This document shows positions 8,217 through 17,259 of a stretch of 42,588 bases of DNA, one piece after another (within the stretch, counting starts at the first letter, position 1; every line of letters begins with the position of its first letter). The translations under genes and the position numbers were made by a program. The notes under the pieces were generated by a model. The model saw only the letters and a program-made list of their open reading frames with translations. It was not told the DNA's origin and did no database searches. The stretch spans positions 1 through 42,588 of the forward strand of contig CALVFE010000010.1 in assembly GCA_944326765.1 (NCBI GenBank). Reading direction: 5' to 3'. This DNA comes from an uncultured Elusimicrobiales bacterium. Lineage in GTDB: Bacteria; Elusimicrobiota; Elusimicrobia; Elusimicrobiales; Elusimicrobiaceae.

Positions 8217-9890
8217 ATGAAACGTATGAACACACAAGCAAACCCGATGGCCGAAGGCATTATCAGAGAAGGCGAAATCAAACTGGAAGGACTGGATTTC
8301 AATACAAAATTCTGGGCCAAGGATCCCACTCTTTGGAAACAAGACAAAGAACATATGGAATTTATCGTAAAATTCCTGGGCTGGCAGAAAGTTTATGACT
8401 GGACGCTGGAACGGATTGACGAGGTATTGGATTTTGCAAAAGACGTTAAACAAAACTTTAAACACTGTGTTATTATGGGAATGGGCGGTTCTTCGCTCGC
8501 GCCGGAAGTGTTCCGCACGGTATTTGGCAAACAGGACGGCTGGCCGGAACTCATCGTTTTGGATACCACTAACCCGGATTGGATCGGCGCCGCTCGCGCC
8601 CGCATCAACCCGGCCGAAACGCTATTCATTTTCGCCAGCAAATCCGGCGGAACGGTGGAACCTTCTTCCCAATTTGCTTATTTCTTGGATGAAGTCAAAA
8701 AAGCCGGCGTTAAAGAACCCGGCCAAAATTTTGCGGCTATCACCGATCCGGGTACCGGCTTGGAAACTTTAGCCAAAAAACATCATTTCCGCAAAACTTT
8801 CCTGAACCCGGCCGACATCGGCGGACGCTTCTCCGCATTGTCTATGTTTGGCATTGTGCCGGCCGCCATTATGGGGGTGGACGTAAAACGGATTTTAACC
8901 GAAGCGAAAGCACAAGCCGCCACTTTTGCTCCCGAGGCTCCAATGAAAGATAATGCCGCCGTCAAGCTGGGTGCCTTTATGGGCGCGTGCAACGTCAACC
9001 ACGGCAAAGACAAACTGACTCTGCTTACTCCAAAAGATTTTGCCACTTTCGGTTTATGGGCAGAACAGCTGGTAGCAGAATCTACCGGAAAAGAAGGAAA
9101 AGGCATTGTGCCGGTGGCGGGTGAAACACTGGTTAAAAATTTTGATTACCGCGATGACCGTCTGTTTGTGCATCTCTCTACCGGCAGCGAAGACGACAAA
9201 CACGTCAGCGCGATTGCCAAAGACCTGGCCGACCGCGGTTATCCGATTTTAACCATTCTGATGGACAACCTCTACCAACTGGGAGCCATGTTCCTGCTGT
9301 GGGAAATCGCCACGGCGGCGGCCGGCGCCATTTTGGCGATTGACCCGTTTGACCAACCCAACGTACAGGAAGCCAAAACGCTGACGAAGAACGTATTGGC
9401 TAAATTGGAAGCGGGCGATATTCCGGCTGAAGTTTCGGCGCCGATTTTGGTTTCTGCCGATATCGCAGACGAAGTGAAACTGGACACCTTGGCACAGGAT
9501 TTGTACTCTTTATTGGAAAGCAACGATTATGTGGCCATTCTGCCCTATGTGTATCCGTCGGAAGAAGTGGAAAAAGCCCTGTTGGCCCTGCGCGATAAAA
9601 TTATGGCGCGCACCAAACGGGCTGTCTTGTTTGGTTTCGGCCCGCGCTACTTGCACTCCACCGGCCAGCTGCACAAAGGAGATGGCAACAACGGCGTATT
9701 TTTAATTCTCTCCGCCGATCCGGCTAAAGACATTAAAATTCCCGGCCAGCATTATACTTTTGGCCAGCTCTGCAACGCGCAGGCGCTGGGCGATTTCCAA
9801 GCACTGCAAGCCAAAGGCAGACGGGTCATTAAACTGCATTTGACCCAACCCCTGTTGGAAAGCATCAACAAAATCAGCAACTTATTCTAA
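8217..9890 (+). CDS. pgi: Glucose-6-phosphate isomerase
   Basis: A 557-residue cytosolic enzyme that interconverts glucose 6-phosphate and fructose 6-phosphate. Two SIS-type halves are recognisable: MGMGGSSLAPEVFR followed by the phosphate-binding ASKSGGTVEPSSQ, and later a conserved region with FDQPNVQEAK and the C-terminal FGPRYLHSTGQLHKGD. The overall wording is closest to the isomerase half of transaldolase/glucose-6-phosphate isomerase fusions, but no transaldolase domain is attached here. Two starts are possible. ATG 8217 sits almost on top of AGAGGAAG, while ATG 8226 (three codons later) leaves a spacing of about ten bases. A strong terminator follows the gene. Confidence 0.92.
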   Translation: MKRMNTQANPMAEGIIREGEIKLEGLDFNTKFWAKDPTLWKQDKEHMEFIVKFLGWQKVYDWTLERIDEVLDFAKDVKQNFKHCVIMGMGGSSLAPEVFRTVFGKQDGWPELIVLDTTNPDWIGAARARINPAETLFIFASKSGGTVEPSSQFAYFLDEVKKAGVKEPGQNFAAITDPGTGLETLAKKHHFRKTFLNPADIGGRFSALSMFGIVPAAIMGVDVKRILTEAKAQAATFAPEAPMKDNAAVKLGAFMGACNVNHGKDKLTLLTPKDFATFGLWAEQLVAESTGKEGKGIVPVAGETLVKNFDYRDDRLFVHLSTGSEDDKHVSAIAKDLADRGYPILTILMDNLYQLGAMFLLWEIATAAAGAILAIDPFDQPNVQEAKTLTKNVLAKLEAGDIPAEVSAPILVSADIADEVKLDTLAQDLYSLLESNDYVAILPYVYPSEEVEKALLALRDKIMARTKRAVLFGFGPRYLHSTGQLHKGDGNNGVFLILSADPAKDIKIPGQHYTFGQLCNAQALGDFQALQAKGRRVIKLHLTQPLLESINKISNLF

Positions 9891-9903
9891 AATTATGTTC
9901 TGT

Positions 9904-9940
9904 ACAAGGCGGTCTTTTAAAAAGGCCGCCTTGTGTTTTT
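9904..9940 (+). terminator. Rho-independent terminator after pgi
   Basis: ACAAGGCGG...CCGCCTTGT forms a long GC-rich stem with an A/T-rich loop and is followed by GTTTTT. It lies between the pgi stop and miaB. Confidence 0.85.
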
Positions 9941-9946
9941 AGCGGT

Positions 9947-11176
9947 ATGAACAAAGTATTTATCCAAACTTACGGTTGTCAGATGAATGTGGCCGATTCC
10001 GAAGAAATGTTTGCCCAGCTGGCCGCACGCGGAGCGGTGCTGACGGAGCAATTGGACGAGGCCGACATCGTTCTTATCAACACCTGCACCGTACGAGACC
10101 ACGCCGAACACCGCGCGGTGTCTTTTTTAGGGCGTTTAGCCTCTTGGAAAAAAGAGAAACCCGGCCGAAAGATTATTTTTGCGGGTTGCGCCGCCCAACG
10201 CTTGGGCAATGCGTTACAAAAAAAATATCCCTTTCTAGATATCCTTTCCGGCGCGAAGGATATTGAACATTTCTCAGATACGCTGGATAAAAGCGGCCTC
10301 TTTGGCACACCCGCCCTGCCCGGCCGACTGCCAGCGCCGGGATTGACGGGTTATGTTACCATTATGCGCGGCTGCAATTTTGCCTGCTCGTACTGTATTG
10401 TGCCGAGTGTGCGCGGCGCGATTAAATGTTTGCCGCCGGAAGACATATTGCAAAACGTCGCCTGCAAAACGGCGGCCGGCGCCAAAGAAATTATGCTTTT
10501 GGGACAAACGGTAAACGCGTATGAAAAAGACGGCGTTTCTTTTGCGGATTTACTCAACCGCGTGAGCGAAGTGCCAGGGGTTGAGCGCGTGCGGTTTACG
10601 AGCCCGCACCCCATTTATTTTACACCCGATTTTTTAAACGCCGTAAAAGCAAACCCCAAAATAGCCCGGCATGTACATCTTCCGGTGCAGAGCGGATCGA
10701 GCAAAGTTTTACAAGAAATGAAACGCGGTTACACGCGGGAAATTTTCCTGGAAAAAATCCACGCCCTGCGGGATTGCGGATTTAATATTTCCACCGACAT
10801 TATTGTCGGGTTTCCGACGGAAACAGAAGCGGATTTCCAACAAACGCTTTCCCTGGTAGATGCGGTAAAATTTTTTATTGCCTATTGTTACAAATACTCG
10901 CCCCGCCAGGGTACCCCGGCCGCCCGCATGAAACTGCTTCCGGAAAAGGTACTGGAAGAAAGACTAGATATTTTGTTAAATAAAGTGAGAGGCTTTTCTG
11001 ATGCCGCTTACCAACTGCAAGTAGGCACCCATCAGGAAGTGCTTATGGAAACGGAAACAAAAGGCCGTTCTTCCGAAAATTTTTGGGTAAAAACAAAAAA
11101 GAAATATCCCGTGGGTTCGCTTGTCCATACGGAAATCGAACGGGCTGACGGAACATTATTATTTGCGAGGGACTAA
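9947..11176 (+). CDS. miaB: tRNA-2-methylthio-N6-dimethylallyladenosine synthase
   Basis: A 409-residue methylthiotransferase. The N-terminal UPF0004 domain carries the three cluster cysteines C11 (TYGCQMN), C47 (NTCTVRDHAE) and C81 (GCAAQR). The radical SAM core has C143, C147 and C150 in GCNFACSYC, followed by LLGQTVNAY. A C-terminal TRAM-like domain occupies about residues 345-409. MiaB adds the 2-methylthio group to i6A37 of tRNAs reading UNN codons. Assignment to MiaB rather than MtaB or RimO is supported by the VRDHAEHR and LLGQTVNAY wording and by miaA, the preceding enzyme of the same modification, 1.1 kb downstream. No clear ribosome site precedes ATG 9947. It is slightly shorter than typical MiaB (about 440). 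Confidence 0.9.
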   Translation: MNKVFIQTYGCQMNVADSEEMFAQLAARGAVLTEQLDEADIVLINTCTVRDHAEHRAVSFLGRLASWKKEKPGRKIIFAGCAAQRLGNALQKKYPFLDILSGAKDIEHFSDTLDKSGLFGTPALPGRLPAPGLTGYVTIMRGCNFACSYCIVPSVRGAIKCLPPEDILQNVACKTAAGAKEIMLLGQTVNAYEKDGVSFADLLNRVSEVPGVERVRFTSPHPIYFTPDFLNAVKANPKIARHVHLPVQSGSSKVLQEMKRGYTREIFLEKIHALRDCGFNISTDIIVGFPTETEADFQQTLSLVDAVKFFIAYCYKYSPRQGTPAARMKLLPEKVLEERLDILLNKVRGFSDAAYQLQVGTHQEVLMETETKGRSSENFWVKTKKKYPVGSLVHTEIERADGTLLFARD

Positions 11177-11178
11177 GT

Positions 11179-11643
11179 ATGACAAAAAAGTTTTCTGAAA
11201 AACGCAGACATCCGCGTATGCCGGTCATCAGCAATTTGATTGAACCGGTCAACCTGCATTACAAAACTGAAGACGGCAAAGAAACTTCTCTGGTTGCCAT
11301 TTTGGCAGACCTGTCAGCTTCCGGTATGCGTATGATTAGTTTTTTAGGGGCGCCGCTGGCAGATCATTTTTCCATCAGCTTGCAGCTGCCCGGTACTGGC
11401 AAAATGGAAGTAGAAGCCAAATTAGCCTGGGTAAAACAGCGTGAAAACGTATATACTATCGGGATTGAGTTTATTAAAATGGCGGATAAAGACGCAAAAG
11501 TCATCAGCGAAATGGCCGATGATTTTAACGATTGCGACACCCGTATTTTGTTAAAACTCCCCGAAGTTTGCGTAGGCACCTGCAAATGCCATAAAATTTG
11601 CAATAAAATTCAAAAAGACGAAAGCCTTTTTGAAGAAAAATAA
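11179..11643 (+). CDS. PilZ domain protein with Cys-rich tail
   Basis: A 154-residue protein starting two bases after miaB. PilZ domains bind cyclic di-GMP through an RxxxR motif and a D-x-S-x-x-G motif. Both are present, as RRHPR (residues 9-13) and DLSASG (44-49), and a beta-barrel-like region continues to about 105. The tail is unusual: C119, C131, C135, C137, H138 and C141 (CVGTCKCHKIC) could form a metal site. It is probably a cyclic-di-GMP receptor in the cytosol. The nearest surface-structure gene is the pilin-like gene facing it, but no direct partner can be named. Confidence 0.8.
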   Translation: MTKKFSEKRRHPRMPVISNLIEPVNLHYKTEDGKETSLVAILADLSASGMRMISFLGAPLADHFSISLQLPGTGKMEVEAKLAWVKQRENVYTIGIEFIKMADKDAKVISEMADDFNDCDTRILLKLPEVCVGTCKCHKICNKIQKDESLFEEK

Positions 11644-11670
11644 TTCCCAAACTTCGCAAATAGAAATGAA

Positions 11671-11701
11671 AAGCCCCGGGTTTACGCCCGGGGCCTTTTT
11701 G
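11671..11701. terminator. Bidirectional terminator between PilZ gene and pilin gene
   Basis: GCCCCGGG and CCCGGGGC form a strong stem around a short loop, with a T run on the plus side and an A-rich flank on the other. It sits between two converging genes and can stop both. Confidence 0.85.
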
Positions 11702-11711
11702 TAAAGCAAGT

Positions 11712-12167
11712 TTAATATACGTCGTACCCGTCCTTTTCCAACCCTCTGCAAATCTTCTTACCCAAGTCTGTAACACCTTCGCAACCTTTATTTGTGTCAT
11801 TTACTACTTCTTCCCAAAAAAATCCGGCCGAGCAAATGTTATAGTCCCCCCGGTTTTGGTTAGCACATACCTGCATATCAAAATCATATGTATAGTGTTT
11901 GGTTTTATAATTAATAGGCCCATCCCACTCACCTCCTTGCAACTCCAAATAGTCTTGCACTTGATACATACATTCGTTATCTCCGCCACATTCCAAATAG
12001 CGCACCTTCATTGCATTATGAACATATTTCATTACAGTCTGCGCCTCCACCAAGCGGGATTTTTCCACCGCCAGCGTATACTGCGGCAGAGCGACAGCCG
12101 ATAAAATACCAATGATTAATACCACTACCAACAGCTCTATTAACGTAAATCCAAGACTTTTATTCAT
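11712..12167 (-). CDS. Type IV pilin-like (prepilin) protein
   Basis: 151 residues from ATG 12167. This start is chosen because it gives the class III prepilin leader MNKSLG followed by FTLIELLVVVLIIGIL; the open frame upstream lacks sense. Prepilin peptidase should cut between G6 and F7, leaving Phe+1 and Glu+5. The N-terminal hydrophobic helix is followed by a globular domain with several cysteines (ECGGDNEC, QVCANQ, NICSAG, KKICRG) that could form disulfides. A GGGGGA ribosome site lies about ten bases upstream. No pilus assembly genes are adjacent, so whether it is a major pilin, minor pilin or pseudopilin is open. Its promoter region has a 12-T tract shared with the pilin gene at 41669-42163. 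Confidence 0.9.
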   Translation of the reverse strand: MNKSLGFTLIELLVVVLIIGILSAVALPQYTLAVEKSRLVEAQTVMKYVHNAMKVRYLECGGDNECMYQVQDYLELQGGEWDGPINYKTKHYTYDFDMQVCANQNRGDYNICSAGFFWEEVVNDTNKGCEGVTDLGKKICRGLEKDGYDVY

Positions 12168-12204
12168 GGGATATATCCCCCTATTTATATAAGTTGATAT
12201 CCCC

Positions 12205-12232
12205 AATTTATCAAAAAAAAAAAACAATACAA
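12205..12232 (-). promoter_or_regulatory. Promoter-like element with 12-T spacer tract upstream of pilin-like gene
   Basis: Reading the minus strand, TTGTAT (12232-12227) and TAAATT (12210-12205) are separated by 16 bases consisting of TG, twelve T and GA. The same arrangement precedes the other pilin-like gene at 42240-42267. The start site would fall near 12198, giving a leader of about 30 bases. The tract is a candidate slipped-strand switch of promoter spacing. Confidence 0.55.
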
Positions 12233-12288
12233 GCCCCCTTACAAAAGCCCAAAAATCACCCTCCCAGCTTCTCCGCGCATAAATTTAA

Positions 12289-12294
12289 TAAAAT
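12289..12294 (+). promoter_or_regulatory. -10-like box immediately before miaA
   Basis: TAAAAT ends six bases before the miaA ATG, and no ribosome site is present. At the RNase P RNA gene the same distance separates the -10 box from the RNA 5' end, so the miaA mRNA may be leaderless. No clear -35 box is visible and the surrounding sequence is A/T-rich. Confidence 0.4.
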
Positions 12295-12300
12295 AAATAG

Positions 12301-13260
12301 ATGAAACCCATCGTGATTTGCGGACCGACCGCCTCTGGCAAAACCGACCTGGCGCTGGAACTCGCCCGGCAAACGGGCGGGATTATCGTATCCGCCGATT
12401 CGCGCCAAGTTTATAAACGCCTCACCGCCGGCACGGCCAAACCGCAGGGCGCGTGGGAAAACGGCGTCTATCTTACCGAGGGCATACCCTACTGTCTCGT
12501 GGATTTTTTGGACGTAACGGAAATCTTCAACGCGGGCGCTTTTCGCAAATGTGCGGCCGAAATAGCCGCGCAATACCCGAACAGACAGGTTATTTTTGCG
12601 GGCGGAACGGGAATGTATTTACACGCTTATTTTGTAGGAATGGACGAACTGCCGGCCGGCACGCCCGAAACGCGCGAAAAACTTTCCAAGCTTTTGGCCG
12701 AAAAGGGCAAGGCGGGTCTGCACGCCGCGCTCGCGGAAAAAGACCCCGCTTCCGCCGCCGCCATTCCGCCGGGCAACGTCCAGCGTACGATGCGCGCGCT
12801 GGAATTATACTTGCTGAGCGGCCGCCCGGCCAGCGAACTGAAAAGCGGTCTTTTTTTTCAATTGCCGGATCCGAAAAATTCATTTTGGGTGTATTTGGAT
12901 TGGGATAAAGCGATTCTGAGCAAACGAATTGCGCAACGTACGGAATCCATTTTTGATCCGATGTGCGCCGAAACAAAAGCGTTGCTCGCAGAAGGATTTT
13001 TACCGGACGTACCGGCTTTAAAAAGCTTGGGTTATCCGCAGGTAATACAATACTTGTCCGGCCGTATATCCCGCCAAGCCGCTCTCGAACAAATCGCCCA
13101 GCTTACCCGCCAATACGCCAAACGCCAGCGAACGTGGTTCAACCGCTATCAAAACGCTTGGAAAATCACCTTCGGCTGCATGGCGGATTTTTGTCCGAAA
13201 GAATTGGCCGCACAAATCCGCTCTGTAGGAGAATTCCGTCATAAAAAAGACGGGCTATAA
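12301..13260 (+). CDS. miaA: tRNA dimethylallyltransferase
   Basis: A 319-residue enzyme that adds a dimethylallyl group to A37 of tRNAs, producing i6A, which MiaB then methylthiolates. The P-loop GPTASGKT (residues 8-15), the substrate region SADSRQVYK, the FAGGTGMYL segment and the tRNA-binding C-terminal part with LGYPQVIQYL and RQYAKRQRTWFNR are all in place. Length matches the family (about 310). The gene reads divergently from the pilin-like gene, sharing a 133-base A/T-rich gap. No Shine-Dalgarno sequence is visible and a -10-like box lies six bases ahead of the ATG. Confidence 0.95.
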   Translation: MKPIVICGPTASGKTDLALELARQTGGIIVSADSRQVYKRLTAGTAKPQGAWENGVYLTEGIPYCLVDFLDVTEIFNAGAFRKCAAEIAAQYPNRQVIFAGGTGMYLHAYFVGMDELPAGTPETREKLSKLLAEKGKAGLHAALAEKDPASAAAIPPGNVQRTMRALELYLLSGRPASELKSGLFFQLPDPKNSFWVYLDWDKAILSKRIAQRTESIFDPMCAETKALLAEGFLPDVPALKSLGYPQVIQYLSGRISRQAALEQIAQLTRQYAKRQRTWFNRYQNAWKITFGCMADFCPKELAAQIRSVGEFRHKKDGL

Positions 13261-13266
13261 AATGCA

Positions 13267-14514
13267 ATGATGGAACGTGTCATTTTGGTAAGCGTTCGTT
13301 TAAAAAGCGAAACGTTCAACGAAGAATCCTTAGAAGAATTGCGCCGTTTGACCCACACAGCCGGGGCGGAAGTGGCAAATACCTTCCGGGTGCGCGTCAG
13401 CGCCTTTCAAGCGGCGGCGCTCATTGGCCGCGGAAAAATTGAAGAAATCGCCCAAGAGGTGCGTCTGACGAAGGCGCAAGCCGTGATTTTTGACGACGAG
13501 ATCTCTCCCGCACAACAAAAAAATCTAGAAAAGGTTATTCCGGCTAAAATAATAGACCGCACCCGTCTTATCTTAGATATATTTGCCCAACGCGCCCGCA
13601 CGCAGGAAGGGAAACTGCAAGTGGAACTGGCGCAATTAAAATACCTGTTGCCGCGGCTCGGCGGGCAGGGAACGACGCTGATGCAGCAAAAGGGCGGCAT
13701 CGGCTTACGCGGTCCCGGCGAAACGAAACTGGAATATGACAAACGCCGGCTGCGGCTGCGCATCAGCAAGCTGGAAAAGGAAATAGAACAAGTAAAAAAA
13801 GAACGCTCCTTACGCCGCCAACGACGCGGACAAATTCCTTTGCCGCAAATTGCCATCGTTGGTTACACCAACGCAGGAAAAAGCACGCTGTTAAATGCCC
13901 TCACACATCAAAACGCCGTCTATGCGGACGATAAACTCTTTGCCACCTTGGATCCCACTACCCGCCGCGTGCGTATGCCCGCCGGCGGGGAAATGCTGTT
14001 TACCGATACGGTTGGATTTATTCAAAAGTTACCACACAGTCTGGTCAGCTCCTTCCGCGCCACGCTGGAAGAAACCACCTTTGCCGATGTAATTCTACAT
14101 GTGCAGGACGCTTCTTCCCCCCACCGCAAGGAACAAGCCGCTACGGTACGCCAAATTCTTACGGAATTAGGGGCACAACACACTCCCGTCCTTGAAGTAT
14201 TTAATAAGGTGGATTTGCTGTCGCCTGTCCGTCGTGCTTGGCTGGAAAAACAGAATCCGGCCGCTCTCTTTGTCAGCGCTCAAAAAGGCTTTCATCTGCG
14301 CCAACTGCTGGAACAGGTGGAAGAAGCCGCCGCATACCGCTGGAAGTACAAACGGCTGATACTACCGGCAGAAAAGTTACACCTGCTGGGTAAAATATAT
14401 GAAAAAGCGCTCGTTACAAACCGACAAGAAAAACCGTCCGGCGCCTTGGAACTGAATCTTATGGCGACGGACGGCAATTACGCAAGTCTGCAAAAACTGC
14501 TAAAAACGCATTGA
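13267..14514 (+). CDS. hflX: GTPase HflX
   Basis: A 415-residue protein with the HflX N-terminal domain (GRGKIEEIA, then [16 protein letters not shown]), the glycine-rich [13 protein letters not shown] region followed by a coiled coil (about 155-187), and a GTPase domain with G1 GYTNAGKS (199-206), G3 DTVGFI and G4 NKVD. HflX binds 50S subunits and splits stalled or stress-inactivated ribosomes. It follows miaA by six bases, as in the classic miaA-hfq-hflX order, but no hfq lies between. Two ATGs in tandem (13267 and 13270) are possible starts. TAAAAT lies six bases before the second. The 3' end overlaps the converging protease gene by 15 bases. Confidence 0.93.
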   Translation: MMERVILVSVRLKSETFNEESLEELRRLTHTAGAEVANTFRVRVSAFQAAALIGRGKIEEIAQEVRLTKAQAVIFDDEISPAQQKNLEKVIPAKIIDRTRLILDIFAQRARTQEGKLQVELAQLKYLLPRLGGQGTTLMQQKGGIGLRGPGETKLEYDKRRLRLRISKLEKEIEQVKKERSLRRQRRGQIPLPQIAIVGYTNAGKSTLLNALTHQNAVYADDKLFATLDPTTRRVRMPAGGEMLFTDTVGFIQKLPHSLVSSFRATLEETTFADVILHVQDASSPHRKEQAATVRQILTELGAQHTPVLEVFNKVDLLSPVRRAWLEKQNPAALFVSAQKGFHLRQLLEQVEEAAAYRWKYKRLILPAEKLHLLGKIYEKALVTNRQEKPSGALELNLMATDGNYASLQKLLKTH

Positions 14515-15492
14515 AGCGGCCTTTTCAGCTTTAATAATAGCATCGAATTTTTTCTTAGAAGGGACCGCATAGTCCGGAAATACGCTTACCGTACGCAAAT
14601 TAGGTATTTTATTGCGAATGAAATTCATAGTGGAGCCGTTAAACCCGGTAAAAAAGAAAAAATCATTGGCATTTTTAAGGGTAAGGACATTTTTCCCTTC
14701 CGCATCATAAAAGGAAGCGCTTCCGTCTTGCGCATACAATAGCGAAGAAACCAACCCCACTAAATCCCCCGACCGGGTAAATACGCCACCGCCGGAATTG
14801 CCTTGCCGCACGCCGAATCCGGGCGAAACGAAATGCTGCAATTCCTCCACGAAATATACCTCCGGCGAATTGCCCGACAAATAAGAAATAACGCCGGCAG
14901 TCGTTTTAGGCACTACAATTTGCGGTTTCAATTTAGCGGTGGAAATTCCCGACACATTCAGCAGGCGTGCGCCAACGGCATTTAGCTGTGCCTGCGCTTC
15001 GGGGTCAAAACGAAGTTTTTTCTCAAATGCGGCAGGCGTCAAGGCGGTTCCGTCTTCCAAATTAATATAGGAATAGGTTGCTTTTTGGGGATTAAACTGA
15101 ATTAATGCCGCGTCCATGCCGCTGATTCGGTTCTGGCCTGGGAAAAAACCTTGGTAAATATACACACTGGGCGAAACGGTGCTGTGTTTTACCCGCACCC
15201 GCGCCAACAAATCCGGCGATTCTGCCAATGTGATTTCTACCGTACAAGGCCGCGTGGCACATGCCGAATAAACACAATGGGCTGCCGTTAAAAACCAGTT
15301 TTGACTGATACGCACCGCCTGACAATGGTAAACGGGAACCTGACTGTTAAAGGTTTGATCAGTCGGCCAGACGGAAATTTCTTTTTGAATCAAAAAAGCG
15401 TTCTCATTAATGGGCGCAGGTTCCTGCTCCAGCGCCCCGGAAGGCGCCGCCGCCAAACAAAGAATGCCCCAAAGGATCAAAAGTTTTCTCAT
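14500..15492 (-). CDS. Secreted trypsin-like serine protease
   Basis: A 330-residue protein with a signal peptide (residues 1-20, ending SGA) and a chymotrypsin-fold catalytic set: H72 in LTAAHC, D127 in GMDAALIQ and S233 in QGNSGGGVF. Cysteine pairs flank the histidine region (C57/C73 as in trypsin, plus C78 and C83). It probably acts in the periplasm or outside the cell. No PDZ domain is present, so it is not a DegP-type quality-control protease. The C-terminal 90 residues have no recognisable domain. It stands alone, convergent with hflX and divergent from plsY. Substrate unknown. Confidence 0.85.
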   Translation of the reverse strand: MRKLLILWGILCLAAAPSGALEQEPAPINENAFLIQKEISVWPTDQTFNSQVPVYHCQAVRISQNWFLTAAHCVYSACATRPCTVEITLAESPDLLARVRVKHSTVSPSVYIYQGFFPGQNRISGMDAALIQFNPQKATYSYINLEDGTALTPAAFEKKLRFDPEAQAQLNAVGARLLNVSGISTAKLKPQIVVPKTTAGVISYLSGNSPEVYFVEELQHFVSPGFGVRQGNSGGGVFTRSGDLVGLVSSLLYAQDGSASFYDAEGKNVLTLKNANDFFFFTGFNGSTMNFIRNKIPNLRTVSVFPDYAVPSKKKFDAIIKAEKAASMRF

Positions 15493-15571
15493 ATTTAAAA
15501 GTGTATATAAAAAAGCCTTAAATTTCCATGCTTCCTTACAGATACGGGCTTTCCTGTACGCTGAAATTTAC

Positions 15572-15577
15572 TATAAT
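15572..15577 (+). promoter_or_regulatory. -10 box (TATAAT) immediately before plsY
   Basis: A perfect TATAAT ends six bases before the first plsY ATG, within the 91-base divergent gap. No ribosome site is present. This fits a leaderless transcript starting at or next to the ATG. Confidence 0.55.
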
Positions 15578-15583
15578 AAATAT

Positions 15584-16213
15584 ATGATGATGACCGTTAT
15601 TATTCTCGTTTTGTTTAGTTATTTACTCGGATCCATTCCGACCGGCTACCTGATTGCCAAACATGCGATGGGCATTGATATACGCGAACACGGTTCCGGC
15701 AATCCCGGTGCCGCCAATGTGTATCGAACGGTAGGGAAGTGGGCGGGTATTTCCACCTTTTTGATAGACGGACTAAAAGGGTTTATTCCTGTCTGTTTAG
15801 CGCGTCATTACTGCCCGGAGAGTTATTGGGTCGCCATTGCCTGCGGCGTAATCGCCATTCTGGGGCATATGTGGACGATTTACCTTAAATTCCGCGGGGG
15901 GAAAGGCGTAGCTACTTCCGCCGGCGTATTTGCCGCCATTTTGCCGATTCCGACGGCAATCGCTTTTGCCTCATTTGTCATATGTGTAGCACTATGGGGG
16001 CGCATTTCCATTGGTTCTATCTGCGCGTGTATAGTATTGCCGGTAGCCAGCTTTTTCATTGGCAATCACCCGTTATCCGTCAATTTGATGGTAACGGCGG
16101 TGGGCGCTTTGGTCATTTATAAACACTTACCCAATATCAAACGGCTGCTGGCACAGAAAGAACTCAAATTTGAAGACGGCGCCAAAAAGAGAAAAGAGCA
16201 TGAAAATAAATAA
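15584..16213 (+). CDS. plsY: Acyl-phosphate--glycerol-3-phosphate acyltransferase
   Basis: About 209 residues from the first of three ATGs in a row (15584, 15587, 15590). The upstream extension of the frame is A/T-rich and contains the promoter, so it was excluded. A multi-spanning inner-membrane protein with the PlsY motifs HGSGNPGAANVYR and KFRGGKGVATSAGV. It transfers an acyl group from acyl phosphate to glycerol 3-phosphate, the first step of phospholipid synthesis; PlsX must be elsewhere. It overlaps gpsA, whose product supplies the glycerol 3-phosphate, by 14 bases, giving a tight functional pair. Confidence 0.95.
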   Translation: MMMTVIILVLFSYLLGSIPTGYLIAKHAMGIDIREHGSGNPGAANVYRTVGKWAGISTFLIDGLKGFIPVCLARHYCPESYWVAIACGVIAILGHMWTIYLKFRGGKGVATSAGVFAAILPIPTAIAFASFVICVALWGRISIGSICACIVLPVASFFIGNHPLSVNLMVTAVGALVIYKHLPNIKRLLAQKELKFEDGAKKRKEHENK

Positions 16214-17204
16214 AATCACTGTGTTGGGAGCAGGCATCTGGGGCAGTGTAATCGCCCAGCATTTAGCCAAAAAGGGATATGGCGTTTCATTATGGGAATA
16301 TAACGAACAACTGTTGAATGTACTAAAGACCATCGGCCGCCACCCCAACATTCCCAATTTTAAAATTCACGACAACATTCGCCTGACCGGCAACGTGGCG
16401 GAAGCGGTAAAAGACACCGATTTAATTATTTTCGTTATCTCCTCCAAAGCCATTCGCGCTTTCTGCCGAGAACAATTAAAACCGCTGCTAAACGGAAAAG
16501 TGGTACCGGTGGTCAGCGCGTCGAAAGGCATTGAAGATAAAACATTTAAAACGATTTGTGAGTTAATCGAAGAGGAACTCCCCCAGTTAAAAGACAAGGC
16601 GCTTGCTTTTTCCGGCCCCAGTTTTGCGTTGGAAGTAGCGCAAAATGTTCCCACTAAAATTATGCTGGCCGGAAAAGATCCCGCGCTGGTGGACGAAATC
16701 CGCGATGTCCTGAGCGGAGATCCGATTATCGTAGTTCCTTCTTCCGACCGACGCGGCGTGGAATATGGCGGCGGCATCAAAAACGTACTGGCTATCGGCT
16801 GCGGAATTATCGACGGCATTGGCGACGGAGCCAATTCAAAAGCGGCGCTCATCACCCAAGCCATGCAGGAAATGAATGATATTATCATCAGCCAAGGCGG
16901 CCAGCCGGGAACGGTGTATAGTTTAGCCGGATTTGGCGACGCCATTTTAACGGGAATGTCTGCCATTTCCCGAAACCGCCGGTTGGGTGAAAAATTAGGC
17001 GCCGGACTTTCGTTGGAAGAAGCCAAAAAAGAAGTCGGCACCATTGCAGAAGGGGTAAATTCAGTACAGAGCGTATATGATATTGCCCGCAAAAACAATT
17101 TAAAAACGCCGATTGTAGATGCCATCTGGCAGTTGGTCTGCCAAGGCAAAAAGCCTTGGGTGTTGCTGCACGCGATGGGATTTACCAATCGGGGCAATAA
17201 ATAA
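16200..17204 (+). CDS. gpsA: NAD(P)-dependent glycerol-3-phosphate dehydrogenase
   Basis: About 334 residues from ATG 16200, the start that puts the Rossmann motif LGAGIWGSVIA at residues 9-19 as usual; an upstream in-frame ATG would lie within plsY coding sequence. Other landmarks are SGPSFALEV, the catalytic-lysine region GGGIKNVLAIGCGI and the C-terminal LAGFGDAILT and VGTIAEGV. It reduces dihydroxyacetone phosphate to glycerol 3-phosphate for phospholipid synthesis. AAGAGAAAAGAG precedes the start inside plsY. Confidence 0.95.
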   Translation: MKINKITVLGAGIWGSVIAQHLAKKGYGVSLWEYNEQLLNVLKTIGRHPNIPNFKIHDNIRLTGNVAEAVKDTDLIIFVISSKAIRAFCREQLKPLLNGKVVPVVSASKGIEDKTFKTICELIEEELPQLKDKALAFSGPSFALEVAQNVPTKIMLAGKDPALVDEIRDVLSGDPIIVVPSSDRRGVEYGGGIKNVLAIGCGIIDGIGDGANSKAALITQAMQEMNDIIISQGGQPGTVYSLAGFGDAILTGMSAISRNRRLGEKLGAGLSLEEAKKEVGTIAEGVNSVQSVYDIARKNNLKTPIVDAIWQLVCQGKKPWVLLHAMGFTNRGNK

Positions 17205-17259
17205 TTTAAGCAAAGAAGTGTCTGCCAGAGATTTTCCGGCACACACGAGAAGGAATAAA

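Noticed and set aside
12205..12240. Sigma-54 promoter for the pilin genes
   Set aside because: GGCTTG resembles a -24 element, but the GC at -12 is missing and a T run is there instead; sigma-70-type boxes fit both sites better.
14500..14514. Frameshift or gene fusion at the hflX/protease junction
   Set aside because: Both proteins end naturally and the genes simply converge with a 15-base overlap.
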